From: Pseudomonadota bacterium | Lineage (GTDB): Bacteria; Pseudomonadota; Alphaproteobacteria; Rhizobiales; Afifellaceae | Direction: 5' to 3' | Length of the DNA stretch: 5,354 nucleotides | Assembly (NCBI GenBank): GCA_023417735.1 | Contig: JAEZEK010000395.1 | Location: 1 to 5,354 of the forward strand | Shown here: positions 1-5,354 of the stretch, piece after piece | Layout of the letters: each line of letters starts with the position of its first letter | Numbering within the stretch: position 1 is the stretch's first letter | Program-made: the position numbers and the translations under genes | Notes under the pieces: model-generated | Told to the model about the DNA's origin: nothing | Database searches by the model: none | Seen by the model: only the letters and a program-made list of their open reading frames with translations

Positions 1-839
1 GCGGGCAGCCGCTCGAGCTTCGTCAGGCGCAGCGTGTCGCCACGCTCGCCCACGCCCAGGACGCGGAGCCCGCGCGCACCGGCGACCGACCGCACCCTGG
101 CCGATTCGGCCTCGTCGGCATCGACGACGACCGCCGCCGCCTCCGGCAGCACGGTATCGAACAGCCGGAGCTTGGCCCCAAGATAGGCCTCGAGCGTCTC
201 GTGGTAGTCGAGATGGTCGCGGGAGAGATTCGTGAACCCGCCCGCGGCGAAGCGCACGCCGTCCAGCCGGCGCTGCTCCAGGCCGTGGCTGGACGCCTCG
301 AGCGCGAGGTGCGTGATGCCGTCCTCGGCGAGGTCTGCGAGCATCTCGTGCAGGCCGACCGGGTCGGGCGTGGTGAGGCTGCCGCCCGCCGTCGCGCCCG
401 GGGCGACGAGGCCAATCGTGCCGAGGCTCGCGGCCCTCAGCCCGGCGTGCTCCCAGATCTGGCGGAGGAACACCGTGACGGAGGTCTTGCCGTTGGTGCC
501 GGTGACGGCGACGACGGTTCCCGGCTGCGATCGGTAGAAGCGCGCCGCGGCAAGGGCCAGTGCGCGCCGGACGTCGGGCACCCGGATCACCGGCACGCCC
601 ACCTCGCCCTCGATCGTCTGGCCTTCGCCGATGAGGATCGCTGCCGCCCCGGCACGAACAGCCTGGGGCACGAAGCGGGCGCCGTCGGCACGTGTTCCGG
701 GCACGGCGACGAACAGCGTGCCGGGGCCGACCTTCCGGCTGTCCGCGGTCAGGCCCAGGATCGGAAGGTCGGCGGCCTCGCCCGTCGCGAGACCCTGGTC
801 GACAAGCCCGCCGAGCGGGCGCGGCGGGCTCTTCCGCAT
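1..839 (-). CDS. murE: UDP-N-acetylmuramoyl-tripeptide synthetase MurE, partial (N-terminal 279 residues)
   Basis: Cytoplasmic Mur ligase that adds the third stem-peptide residue (meso-diaminopimelate in most Gram-negatives) to UDP-MurNAc-L-Ala-D-Glu using ATP. The gene runs off the left edge, so only residues 1-279 are visible. The N-terminal domain contains LTADSRKVGPGTLFVAVPG (residues 30-48), the usual MurE UDP-substrate region. The ATP-binding P-loop is VTGTNGKTS (112-120). TTPDP (156-160), EASSHGLEQ (181-189) and FTNLSRDHLDYH (202-213) are diagnostic of MurE. K223, in YLGAK, aligns with the carbamylated lysine of E. coli MurE. The C-terminal domain with the DNPR-type specificity motif is outside the window, so the amino acid added cannot be read here. 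The ATG at 839-837 is the only start codon I found near the expected N-terminus in this frame; the codons back to 878 contain none. It lies 13 nt after the ftsI stop and has no convincing Shine-Dalgarno, so it probably depends on translation of ftsI. Confidence 0.96.
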   Translation of the reverse strand, partial: MRKSPPRPLGGLVDQGLATGEAADLPILGLTADSRKVGPGTLFVAVPGTRADGARFVPQAVRAGAAAILIGEGQTIEGEVGVPVIRVPDVRRALALAAARFYRSQPGTVVAVTGTNGKTSVTVFLRQIWEHAGLRAASLGTIGLVAPGATAGGSLTTPDPVGLHEMLADLAEDGITHLALEASSHGLEQRRLDGVRFAAGGFTNLSRDHLDYHETLEAYLGAKLRLFDTVLPEAAAVVVDADEAESARVRSVAGARGLRVLGVGERGDTLRLTKLERLP

Positions 840-852
840 GCGGACGACCGGC

Positions 853-2583
853 CTAGAGGGCGGAAGCCAGAGCCATGGCCGGCTCTTCCTCGGGGTCGAT
901 GAGGAGCGGCTCGACGCCGAGCATCGGCGCGATCCTCCGGATGATCCCGGCGACCGCGGGCGCGGTGTTCAGGCCGGCCGTCGCACCGATCCCCGGCTTC
1001 TCGGGCTCCGGCTCGTCGAGGACGACGAGGACGAGGTAGCGCGGATCGTCCATGGGGAAGCCGGCGAGGAAGGCATTCCGGCGCTTGCTCGAGGAATAGC
1101 GCCCGTTCACGACCTTCTCGGCCGTCCCCGTCTTGCCGCCGACGCGATAGCCGGCAACCGAGGCGCGCTTGCCCGACCCCTTGATCACGTTCAGCCTGAA
1201 GAGATGCCGCAGATAGTCGCTCGTCTCCGGCTTCAGCACCCGGTGCGCGACCTTCATCGCCTCCTCCTCGGTGCGCGGCAGGAAGGTCGGCGGGACATAG
1301 ACGCCGCCGTTGATGAGGGCCGCGCCTGCTGCCGCCGTCTGGAGCGGCGAGACCGAGATGCCGTGGCCGAACGCCATCGTCACCGACGAGATCTTGCTCC
1401 AGGGCAGCTTCGGGACGATCGGCGCGCCGGTCTCGGGCAGTTCCGTCCTCAACTCCGACAGGAAGCCGAAGCGCGAGAAGTAATCCCTCTGCACGTCGGT
1501 GCCGGCCTTCAGGACCATCCGCCCCGTCCCGATGTTCGACGAGTAGATGAACACTTCCGGCACCGTCAGCCACCGCCTCTTGCCGTGGAAGTCGTTGATG
1601 CGGAAGCCGCCGATCGCCAGGCCGGACGTTGCGTCGAAGGACTCGTTGATGCGGGCCGCGCCCGAATCGAGCGCCATCGCCGCCGTGAAGCCCTTGAAGG
1701 TGGAGCCCATCTCGAACACGCCGACGGTCGCCCGGTTCATCCGGTCCTTGTCGAGCACCTGCGCCCGGTCGTTCGGGTCGTAGTCGGGCAGCGAGCTCAT
1801 GCCGACCACCTCGCCGGTGCGCACGTTCATGACGATGCCGATCGCGGCGATCGCGTGATAGCGCGTCATGGCGTCGGCCAGTTCGTTTCGGATCGCGTGC
1901 TGGACCCTGAGGTCGGTCGCGAGCCGCACCGGCTCGAGCGCCCGCTGCGTCGCGAAGCCGGCGGCGGCGAGGTCGTTCAGGTAGGAGCTGTCGATGTAGC
2001 GCTCGATGCCGGCAATGCCCTGGTTGTCGACATTGACGGCGCCGAGGATGTGCCCCGCGGTCGGCCCGCCGGGGTAGAAGCGCTTGTTCTCGACGCGGAA
2101 CCCGACCCCGGGAATTCCGAGGCTGTGGACCTGCTGCTGCTGGCGCGGGGTGATCTCGCGCTTCAGGTAGAGGAAGGCGGCGTTGGTGGCGAGCTGCCGG
2201 CGCAGGCGGTCGCGGTCGAGGTCGGGAAATACCGTCGCGAGCTGCTCGCTCGCCTCGTCAGGATCGACGATGCGGCGCGGCTCGGCGAACAGCGACGCCG
2301 TCTTGATGTCGGTCGCGAGCGTCTCGCCGTTGCGGTCGACGATGTCCGGCCGCGACACGGATGCGCTCTGTGCGAACGCGCCCGGCCCGTCCTTCCAATC
2401 CGCCGAGGCGACGCCGAGCACCGTCAGGCGGAGCGCGAGAGCACCGTAGAGCAGGCCGAAGCCGGCAAGGACCAGGAGGACGCGGGCCCTGCCCTGCCGC
2501 TCGCCCTGGCGGGCGCCTCCGGCGGCGGCGCCGAGCGCCCGCCTTGCATGGCGCCAGGCCGTTACGGGAGGTTGAATGGTCAC
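853..2583 (-). CDS. ftsI: Septal peptidoglycan transpeptidase FtsI (PBP3, class B penicillin-binding protein)
   Basis: Inner-membrane transpeptidase that cross-links septal peptidoglycan and is activated through the FtsQLB-FtsW divisome complex. The predicted protein is 576 residues, normal for FtsI. It has a basic cytoplasmic N-terminus (about 1-34), one membrane segment (about 35-58, VLLVLAGFGLLYGALAL), and a pedestal domain with SRPDIVDRNGETLATD (77-92) and KRFYPGG (167-173). The transpeptidase domain carries all three catalytic motifs: STFK (294-297, nucleophile S294), SSN (348-350) and KTGT (484-487). There is no transglycosylase domain, which makes it class B. I chose the GTG at 2583-2581 because it overlaps the ftsL stop as GTGA and has AGGAGG 9 nt upstream. 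The frame stays open further upstream to 2820, but that part overlaps ftsL and reads as Arg/Ala-rich shadow. The tail after the enzyme domain is acidic (DPEEEP, 563-568). MrdA/PBP2 is the main alternative, but the dcw position between ftsL and murE settles FtsI. Confidence 0.97.
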   Translation of the reverse strand: MTIQPPVTAWRHARRALGAAAGGARQGERQGRARVLLVLAGFGLLYGALALRLTVLGVASADWKDGPGAFAQSASVSRPDIVDRNGETLATDIKTASLFAEPRRIVDPDEASEQLATVFPDLDRDRLRRQLATNAAFLYLKREITPRQQQQVHSLGIPGVGFRVENKRFYPGGPTAGHILGAVNVDNQGIAGIERYIDSSYLNDLAAAGFATQRALEPVRLATDLRVQHAIRNELADAMTRYHAIAAIGIVMNVRTGEVVGMSSLPDYDPNDRAQVLDKDRMNRATVGVFEMGSTFKGFTAAMALDSGAARINESFDATSGLAIGGFRINDFHGKRRWLTVPEVFIYSSNIGTGRMVLKAGTDVQRDYFSRFGFLSELRTELPETGAPIVPKLPWSKISSVTMAFGHGISVSPLQTAAAGAALINGGVYVPPTFLPRTEEEAMKVAHRVLKPETSDYLRHLFRLNVIKGSGKRASVAGYRVGGKTGTAEKVVNGRYSSSKRRNAFLAGFPMDDPRYLVLVVLDEPEPEKPGIGATAGLNTAPAVAGIIRRIAPMLGVEPLLIDPEEEPAMALASAL

Positions 2584-2981
2584 TGCGCGGCCCCTCCTGA
2601 GGTGTCGAACAGCGCGGCGAGCGCGTCCTTGTCGTTCATGGTTGCGCCTTCGAGGAGCGCGGCGAGCGCGTCCTTGTCCTCCGATTTCGGCCCGGCCGGC
2701 CGGAACGGCAGATCCTCGATGGTGACGAGCTGCTTCGGGTCGAGCGGCTTCAGCCCGAGCTGCTCGCCATGCCGGTCGACCAGCTCCTGGACCCGGCTTG
2801 GCTGAACGAGGTAGCTCCACTCCGCCTTGAGAAGGGACAGCGTCTCGCGCTCCGAATCGAGCTGCCGCTGCAACTGCGCGGTCCGATCGGCAATGGCTTC
2901 TGCCCGGTACTTCACCTGGAAGACGAAGACTGCGGCACCAGCCGCAGCGATTGCCGAGACGAGCTGTAACCAGCGGATCAT
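2580..2981 (-). CDS. ftsL: Cell division protein FtsL (alphaproteobacterial type)
   Basis: Small bitopic divisome protein that forms a coiled-coil complex with FtsB and FtsQ and helps activate FtsWI. The predicted length is 133 residues. A membrane helix occupies about residues 5-23 ([19 protein letters not shown]), followed by a periplasmic helix (about 27-58) with heptad-like leucines. [15 protein letters not shown] (53-67) is the signature of alphaproteobacterial FtsL. The tail after about residue 90 is Pro/Gly-rich, then contains DKDALAAL twice (102-109 and 117-124). The ATG at 2981-2979 overlaps the rsmH stop as ATGA and has GGAGG 7 nt upstream. The frame is open well beyond this start, but that part is antisense-like shadow of rsmH. 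FtsL sequences diverge strongly, so the call rests on size, topology, the WSYL motif and the position between rsmH and ftsI. The tail repeat is unusual and may be specific to this lineage. Confidence 0.93.
   Translation of the reverse strand: MIRWLQLVSAIAAAGAAVFVFQVKYRAEAIADRTAQLQRQLDSERETLSLLKAEWSYLVQPSRVQELVDRHGEQLGLKPLDPKQLVTIEDLPFRPAGPKSEDKDALAALLEGATMNDKDALAALFDTSGGAAQ
2593..2598 (-). promoter_or_regulatory. Shine-Dalgarno for ftsI, inside ftsL
   Basis: AGGAGG on the minus strand lies 9 nt before the GTG at 2583 and within the codons for Ser-Gly-Gly near the end of ftsL. It supports the GTG start, which has no competing ATG nearby in frame, and together with the GTGA overlap suggests translational coupling. 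Confidence 0.8.
2605..2678. repeat. In-frame direct repeat, 23 bp perfect (29 bp with 2 mismatches), 45-bp period, within ftsL
   Basis: Positions 2611-2633 and 2656-2678 are identical over 23 bp. Extending left to 2605 and 2650 gives 27 of 29 matches. The period of 45 bp is exactly 15 codons, so the protein repeats DKDALAAL at residues 102-109 and 117-124 of FtsL. DNA identity, including synonymous positions, points to a recent tandem duplication rather than convergence of a peptide motif. Confidence 0.9.
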
Positions 2982-4009
2982 TGGTACGCCTCCGGGCCGG
3001 GGATCGAGAGCTGCGGCACGCCGAGCGCGGCCATGTCGAGGGAATGGGCGAGCGCGGCCGTCCGGGACGCCGCCCGCAGCCGCGCCGAACGCGCCCGCGG
3101 GTTGCGTTCGATCTCGGCCTCTCCGGGCTCGACCGGCTTGCGGTTGAGGAGCGAGAAGCTCGGCTCGGGGCCGCTCACGAGCGGCCCGTGGCGCGACCCC
3201 TGGTTCAGGCGGCTGCGCTCCTGCATGAAGCGCTTCACGATCCGGTCCTCGAGCGAGTGGAAGGTCACGACGACGAGCCGCCCGCCCTCGCGCAGCACGG
3301 CCTCGGCGGCCGCGAGGCCCCGGGCGAGCTCCTCGAGCTCGCGGTTGACGAAGATGCGGAGCGCCTGAAACGTGCGCGTCGCCGGATGGATCCGCTGCGG
3401 GCCCGGGCGGCCGATCGCGCGCTCCACGACGTCCGCGAGCCGCCGCGTCGTCTCGATCGGCGCCTCGCTCCGCGCCGCCTCGATCGCGCGCGCCACGCGG
3501 CCGGCGTGACGCTCCTCGCCCAGCTTTCCGATGATGGCGGCGAGATCCCGCCATTCGGCCCGGTTCACGACGTCGGCCGCGCTCGGCCCATCCTGTCCCA
3601 TGCGCATGTCGAGCGGGCCGTCCTTGCGGAACGAGAAGCCGCGCTCGGCCTGGTCCAGCTGCATGGACGAGACGCCGATGTCGAGGACGACGCCGTCGAC
3701 CGGCGCGAAACCCTGCGCCGCCGCGTGGGCATCCAGATCCGAGAACCGTCCTTCCACCAGAATCAGTCGGTTAGCGTACTTTTCTCTTATACGCTCTCCT
3801 GCGGCTATGGCACCCGGATCGCGATCGACGGCGAGCACCGTCCCGCCCCGCTCGAGGATCCCGAGGCTGTACCCGCCGGCGCCGAAGGTGCCGTCGACGT
3901 AGCGCCCGCCCGGCGCCACCGCGAGCACCTCGAGGACTTCGGGCAGGAGGACAGGCAGGTGGCGGGCCGGTCCGCCAGCACCCTCTTGCGAGGGGCGGCC
4001 CGCCGTCAC
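2978..4009 (-). CDS. rsmH: 16S rRNA (cytosine(1402)-N(4))-methyltransferase RsmH (MraW)
   Basis: S-adenosylmethionine-dependent methyltransferase that modifies the N4 of C1402 in the decoding centre of 16S rRNA; RsmI adds the 2'-O-methyl to the same base. The predicted protein is 343 residues, slightly long for the family. Visible family motifs in order: HLPVLLPEV (17-25), the SAM-binding [10 protein letters not shown] (39-48), AVDRDP (59-64), [10 protein letters not shown] (109-118), RGFSF (122-126), GPLDMRM (130-136), [19 protein letters not shown] (206-224) and [11 protein letters not shown] (248-258). The GTG at 4009-4007 overlaps the mraZ stop as GTGA and has GGGAG 7 nt upstream. It leaves a 16-residue Gly/Pro-rich lead before HLPVLL. 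The frame stays open upstream to 4552, but that stretch crosses mraZ in a shadow frame. Second gene of the operon; its stop overlaps the ftsL start. Confidence 0.97.
   Translation of the reverse strand: MTAGRPSQEGAGGPARHLPVLLPEVLEVLAVAPGGRYVDGTFGAGGYSLGILERGGTVLAVDRDPGAIAAGERIREKYANRLILVEGRFSDLDAHAAAQGFAPVDGVVLDIGVSSMQLDQAERGFSFRKDGPLDMRMGQDGPSAADVVNRAEWRDLAAIIGKLGEERHAGRVARAIEAARSEAPIETTRRLADVVERAIGRPGPQRIHPATRTFQALRIFVNRELEELARGLAAAEAVLREGGRLVVVTFHSLEDRIVKRFMQERSRLNQGSRHGPLVSGPEPSFSLLNRKPVEPGEAEIERNPRARSARLRAASRTAALAHSLDMAALGVPQLSIPGPEAYQ
2989..2993 (-). promoter_or_regulatory. Shine-Dalgarno for ftsL, inside rsmH
   Basis: GGAGG on the minus strand sits 7 nt before the ATG at 2981 and lies within the last codons of rsmH. 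It fixes the ftsL start despite a much longer open frame upstream. Confidence 0.78.
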
Positions 4010-4485
4010 GCCTGCTCTCCCGCGCCCGAATGACCCGGATTGTTGCGGCCGAGGCCGCGCGTCACCGACCGCAGATGCGCGCGCGCCTCCTTCTGGCGCG
4101 CCTCGAAGCGCTCCGGCGCCCAGATCTGGAACTTGTAGCCCTGCCCGACGAACGCCACCGCATCCGCGATCCCGGCATGGGCGCGGAACTCCTCCGGCAG
4201 CACGATGCGGCCGTCCTGGTCGATCTTCAGGATCCGGCTCTCGCCATAGAACGCGGTCGAGAGGATCTCGTGCTCCTCCGAAAACGTCTCGAAAGCCGAA
4301 AGCCGGCTCGCGATCGCCTCCTGGAGCCGCTGCCCGCCGCCGTCGACGGCCGGCTGGTCGAGCGCCGGATAGCAGTAGAGGCCATCCTGGCCCTCGCGGG
4401 CGAGCACGGAACGGAAGGGCGCCGGAACCGACACTCGACCCTTCTGGTCGAGCCGGTTCGTAAAGGTCGCCACGAAGCCGTCCAT
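4006..4485 (-). CDS. mraZ: Transcriptional regulator MraZ
   Basis: DNA-binding protein of the SpoVT-AbrB fold that forms ring-shaped oligomers and, in E. coli, represses its own dcw operon by binding repeated TGGG-type boxes. The predicted length is 159 residues. Both half-domains are present: [18 protein letters not shown] (8-25) and [20 protein letters not shown] (82-101). Each carries the conserved D-x-K/D-G-R-[VI]-x-[VL]-P core. [12 protein letters not shown] (117-128) closes the second half. The tail after about residue 140 is Gly/Asn-rich and not conserved. The ATG at 4485-4483 gives [13 protein letters not shown], the expected N-terminus. An in-frame GTG at 4527 would add 14 non-conserved residues and is less likely. 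The only Shine-Dalgarno candidate is a G-run at 4497-4501, 11 nt upstream, which is weak. First gene of the minus-strand operon; its stop overlaps the rsmH GTG. Confidence 0.96.
   Translation of the reverse strand: MDGFVATFTNRLDQKGRVSVPAPFRSVLAREGQDGLYCYPALDQPAVDGGGQRLQEAIASRLSAFETFSEEHEILSTAFYGESRILKIDQDGRIVLPEEFRAHAGIADAVAFVGQGYKFQIWAPERFEARQKEARAHLRSVTRGLGRNNPGHSGAGEQA
4017..4021 (-). promoter_or_regulatory. Shine-Dalgarno for rsmH, inside mraZ
   Basis: GGGAG on the minus strand lies 7 nt before the GTG at 4009, inside the last codons of mraZ. It favours this GTG over the many upstream in-frame codons of the long open frame. Confidence 0.65.
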
Positions 4486-4615
4486 TCCGCATTGCACCCC
4501 CACATGCCCGCCCGCTGCCCAACTCACGCATGCGGCCGGACCGCCCCATCACCGCTGCAGGTCCCCGCGCCGGACCGGCGGCCGGAGCCGGACGGAGGCG
4601 CAGGAGCCCCGCTCA

Positions 4616-4661
4616 TGGGACAGTCTGGAGGTATCATGGGATGGTATGGGCGTCAATGGAA
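4616..4661 (+). promoter_or_regulatory. Candidate MraZ operator: run of TGGG-like boxes at about 10-bp period
   Basis: On the plus strand, ATGGGA (TGGGA at 4616), CTGGAG (TGGAG at 4626), ATGGGA (4637), ATGGGC (4647) and ATGGAA (4657) are spaced 10, 11, 10 and 10 bp. The last three form TGGGA-N5-TGGGC-N5-TGGAA, which fits the known E. coli MraZ site of three TGGGN repeats with 5-nt spacers (one mismatch in the last box). The two outer boxes (4616, 4626) may extend the array with a one-base phase shift. The array lies in the intergenic region upstream of mraZ, 131 bp from its ATG, where autorepression would act. The boxes read 5'-TGGG on the strand of the amidase, opposite to mraZ; I am not certain which orientation is usual in this group. 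MraZ binding is inferred, not shown. Confidence 0.62.
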
Positions 4662-4678
4662 CGCGCCTGATTTCCGCC

Positions 4679-4708
4679 CTAATCGGACGTGTCTTGTTCT
4701 TCCGGCAA
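4679..4708 (-). promoter_or_regulatory. Weak candidate sigma-70 promoter for the dcw operon
   Basis: Reading the minus strand, TTGCCG (4708-4703, 4 of 6 matches to TTGACA) is followed after 18 nt by GATTAG (4684-4679, 3 of 6 matches to TATAAT). Transcription would then start near 4672, just upstream of the TGGG-box array, so bound MraZ could block early elongation or promoter clearance. Both hexamers are poor, and alphaproteobacterial -10 elements are weakly conserved, so this is only the best candidate I found in the lower-GC stretch. Confidence 0.22.
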
Positions 4709-4756
4709 CACCACAATACTGTCGCCCAAGCACAAGAATCTCTTACCAAATCCTTG

Positions 4757-5354
4757 ATGAAACCCGTTGCGCCGGAAAATCCCGTGTGGCTTGACCGCCT
4801 GCCGCCGGGCGAGCCGATGGTCCCGATCGAGCGCAGGCCGTCGCCGAATTCGGGGGCACGGGCATGCGGGCCCACGGACCTCCTGCTCGTCCATTACACG
4901 GGCATGCCGGACGCGGAGCAGGCGCTCGACTGGCTGTGCAACCCCGCGAGCGGCGTTTCCTGCCATTTCTTCGTGTTCGAGGACGGCCGCATCGTGCAAC
5001 TCGTGCCGGAGAGCGGGCGCGCCTGGCATGCCGGCGCCGCGCGCTGGGCCGGCGAGAGCGACGTCAATTCCCGCTCGATCGGGATCGAAGTCGCCAATCC
5101 GGGCCATGACGGCGGCTCGCCGCCCTTTCCCGAGCGGCAGATCGAGGCGCTGACCGCGCTGTGCCGGACCCTGGTGGGGCGCCATCCCATACCGCCCCGG
5201 AAGGTGCTCGCCCATTCCGACGTCGCCCCCGGCCGGAAGCGCGATCCGGGCGAACGCTTTCCCTGGGCTCGTCTCGCCGCCGCCGGCATCGGCCACTGGT
5301 GCGAGCCGGTGCCGATCGACGGCGGCCCTGCGCTCGGTCCGGGGGCGAGCGGCG
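4757..5354 (+). CDS. N-acetylmuramoyl-L-alanine amidase, Amidase_2/AmpD-AmiD family, partial (C-terminus beyond window)
   Basis: Zinc amidase that cleaves the bond between N-acetylmuramic acid and L-alanine in peptidoglycan or its turnover fragments. The first 199 codons are visible. By comparison with AmpD, the zinc ligands are H46 (LLLVHYTGM), H153 (LAHSDVAPGRK) and D163 (RDPG). The catalytic residues are E111 (SIGIEVANPG) and K161. CHFFVFEDGRIVQLVPE (69-85) and AWHAG (89-93) complete the fold. No signal peptide or lipobox is visible, so a cytoplasmic, AmpD-like recycling role is possible. The Gly/Pro-rich run GGPALGPGASG at the window edge looks like a linker, and related alphaproteobacterial proteins often continue into a peptidoglycan-binding domain. 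The start is uncertain. I chose ATG 4757 because composition becomes gene-like there, but it lacks a Shine-Dalgarno. ATG 4817 (MVPIERRPSPN) would remove 20 residues and ATG 4646 would add 37. The gene is divergent from mraZ, an arrangement I recall from Hyphomicrobiales. Confidence 0.93.
   Translation, partial: MKPVAPENPVWLDRLPPGEPMVPIERRPSPNSGARACGPTDLLLVHYTGMPDAEQALDWLCNPASGVSCHFFVFEDGRIVQLVPESGRAWHAGAARWAGESDVNSRSIGIEVANPGHDGGSPPFPERQIEALTALCRTLVGRHPIPPRKVLAHSDVAPGRKRDPGERFPWARLAAAGIGHWCEPVPIDGGPALGPGASG

Larger units (their letters stand above)
4486..4756. other. Divergent intergenic region between mraZ and the amidase
   Basis: This 271-bp gap serves both the minus-strand operon and the plus-strand amidase. 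By hand count, 4501-4620 is about 78% GC, while 4621-4760 is about 50%, falling to 35% over the last 20 bases. The lower-GC part holds the TGGG-box array and the promoter candidate. The GC-rich part would be a 5' leader of about 130-190 nt for mraZ if the promoter placement is right. It contains GCCGGACCG at 4535-4543 and 4569-4577, but no clear terminator-like hairpin with a T-run and no recognised riboswitch. Confidence 0.6.

Noticed and set aside
631..2805. A 724-codon open frame on the plus strand opposite murE, ftsI and ftsL
   Set aside because: The translation is Arg/Asp/Glu/Ala-rich without domains, and the opposite strand encodes proteins with full catalytic motifs. Long antisense frames are expected in GC-rich genes with biased third positions.
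2951..4033. A 360-codon open frame on the plus strand opposite rsmH
   Set aside because: Low-complexity Arg-rich translation with no recognisable motif; a mirror of rsmH codon bias.
4010..4552. Upstream extension of the rsmH frame starting at ATG 4552
   Set aside because: It crosses all of mraZ in a different frame and reads as Gly/Arg-rich shadow. The GTG at 4009 has a Shine-Dalgarno and the stop/start overlap seen elsewhere in the operon.
4535..4610. GC-rich inverted or repeated segments (GCCGG-type words) as a terminator or riboswitch
   Set aside because: There is no T-run and no recognisable conserved fold. Such words are common at about 80% GC.
4693..4722. A plus-strand promoter for the amidase (TTGTTC near 4694, AATACT near 4715)
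   Set aside because: The -35 matches only 3 of 6 positions and the spacing to AATACT is 15 nt, so it is not distinguishable from chance.
4679..5296. A 205-codon open frame on the minus strand opposite the amidase
   Set aside because: It is antisense to conserved amidase motifs (zinc ligands, SIGIE) and has no family signature of its own.

Overview
The window is the promoter-proximal part of a division and cell wall (dcw) cluster from a high-GC alphaproteobacterium, most likely a member of the Hyphomicrobiales (Rhizobiales). The basis is high GC with strongly biased third positions, the gene order amidase / mraZ-rsmH-ftsL-ftsI-murE, and the protein signatures: an AEWSYL-type FtsL, a PBP3 with an FEMGSTFK active-site motif, and an MraZ beginning [13 protein letters not shown]. 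The organism cannot be named from this alone.

Minus strand, transcribed from right to left: mraZ (4485-4006), rsmH (4009-2978), ftsL (2981-2580), ftsI (2583-853) and murE (839 to beyond position 1, C-terminal half missing). The first four genes are chained by three successive 4-nt stop/start overlaps (GTGA, ATGA, GTGA). Each downstream start has a purine-rich Shine-Dalgarno sequence inside the preceding gene, so translation is probably coupled. murE follows ftsI after 13 nt without a clear ribosome binding site.

Plus strand: a zinc-dependent N-acetylmuramoyl-L-alanine amidase (Amidase_2/AmpD family) starts near 4757 and runs off the right edge. It is divergent from the dcw operon.

The 271-bp divergent intergenic region (4486-4756) has two parts. 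Next to mraZ is a GC-rich leader (about 78% GC over 4501-4620). Beyond it, towards the amidase, is a much lower-GC stretch (about 50% over 4621-4760). At the junction lies a run of ATGGG-like words at about 10-bp spacing, which looks like an MraZ operator.

Together the genes cover control of the cluster (MraZ), 16S rRNA methylation (RsmH), divisome assembly (FtsL), septal peptidoglycan cross-linking (FtsI), precursor synthesis (MurE) and peptidoglycan cleavage or recycling (amidase). No tRNA, rRNA, mobile element, CRISPR array or clear terminator was seen. I found no evidence for a novel multi-gene system. The most interesting details are the operator array and an in-frame tandem duplication in the FtsL tail.
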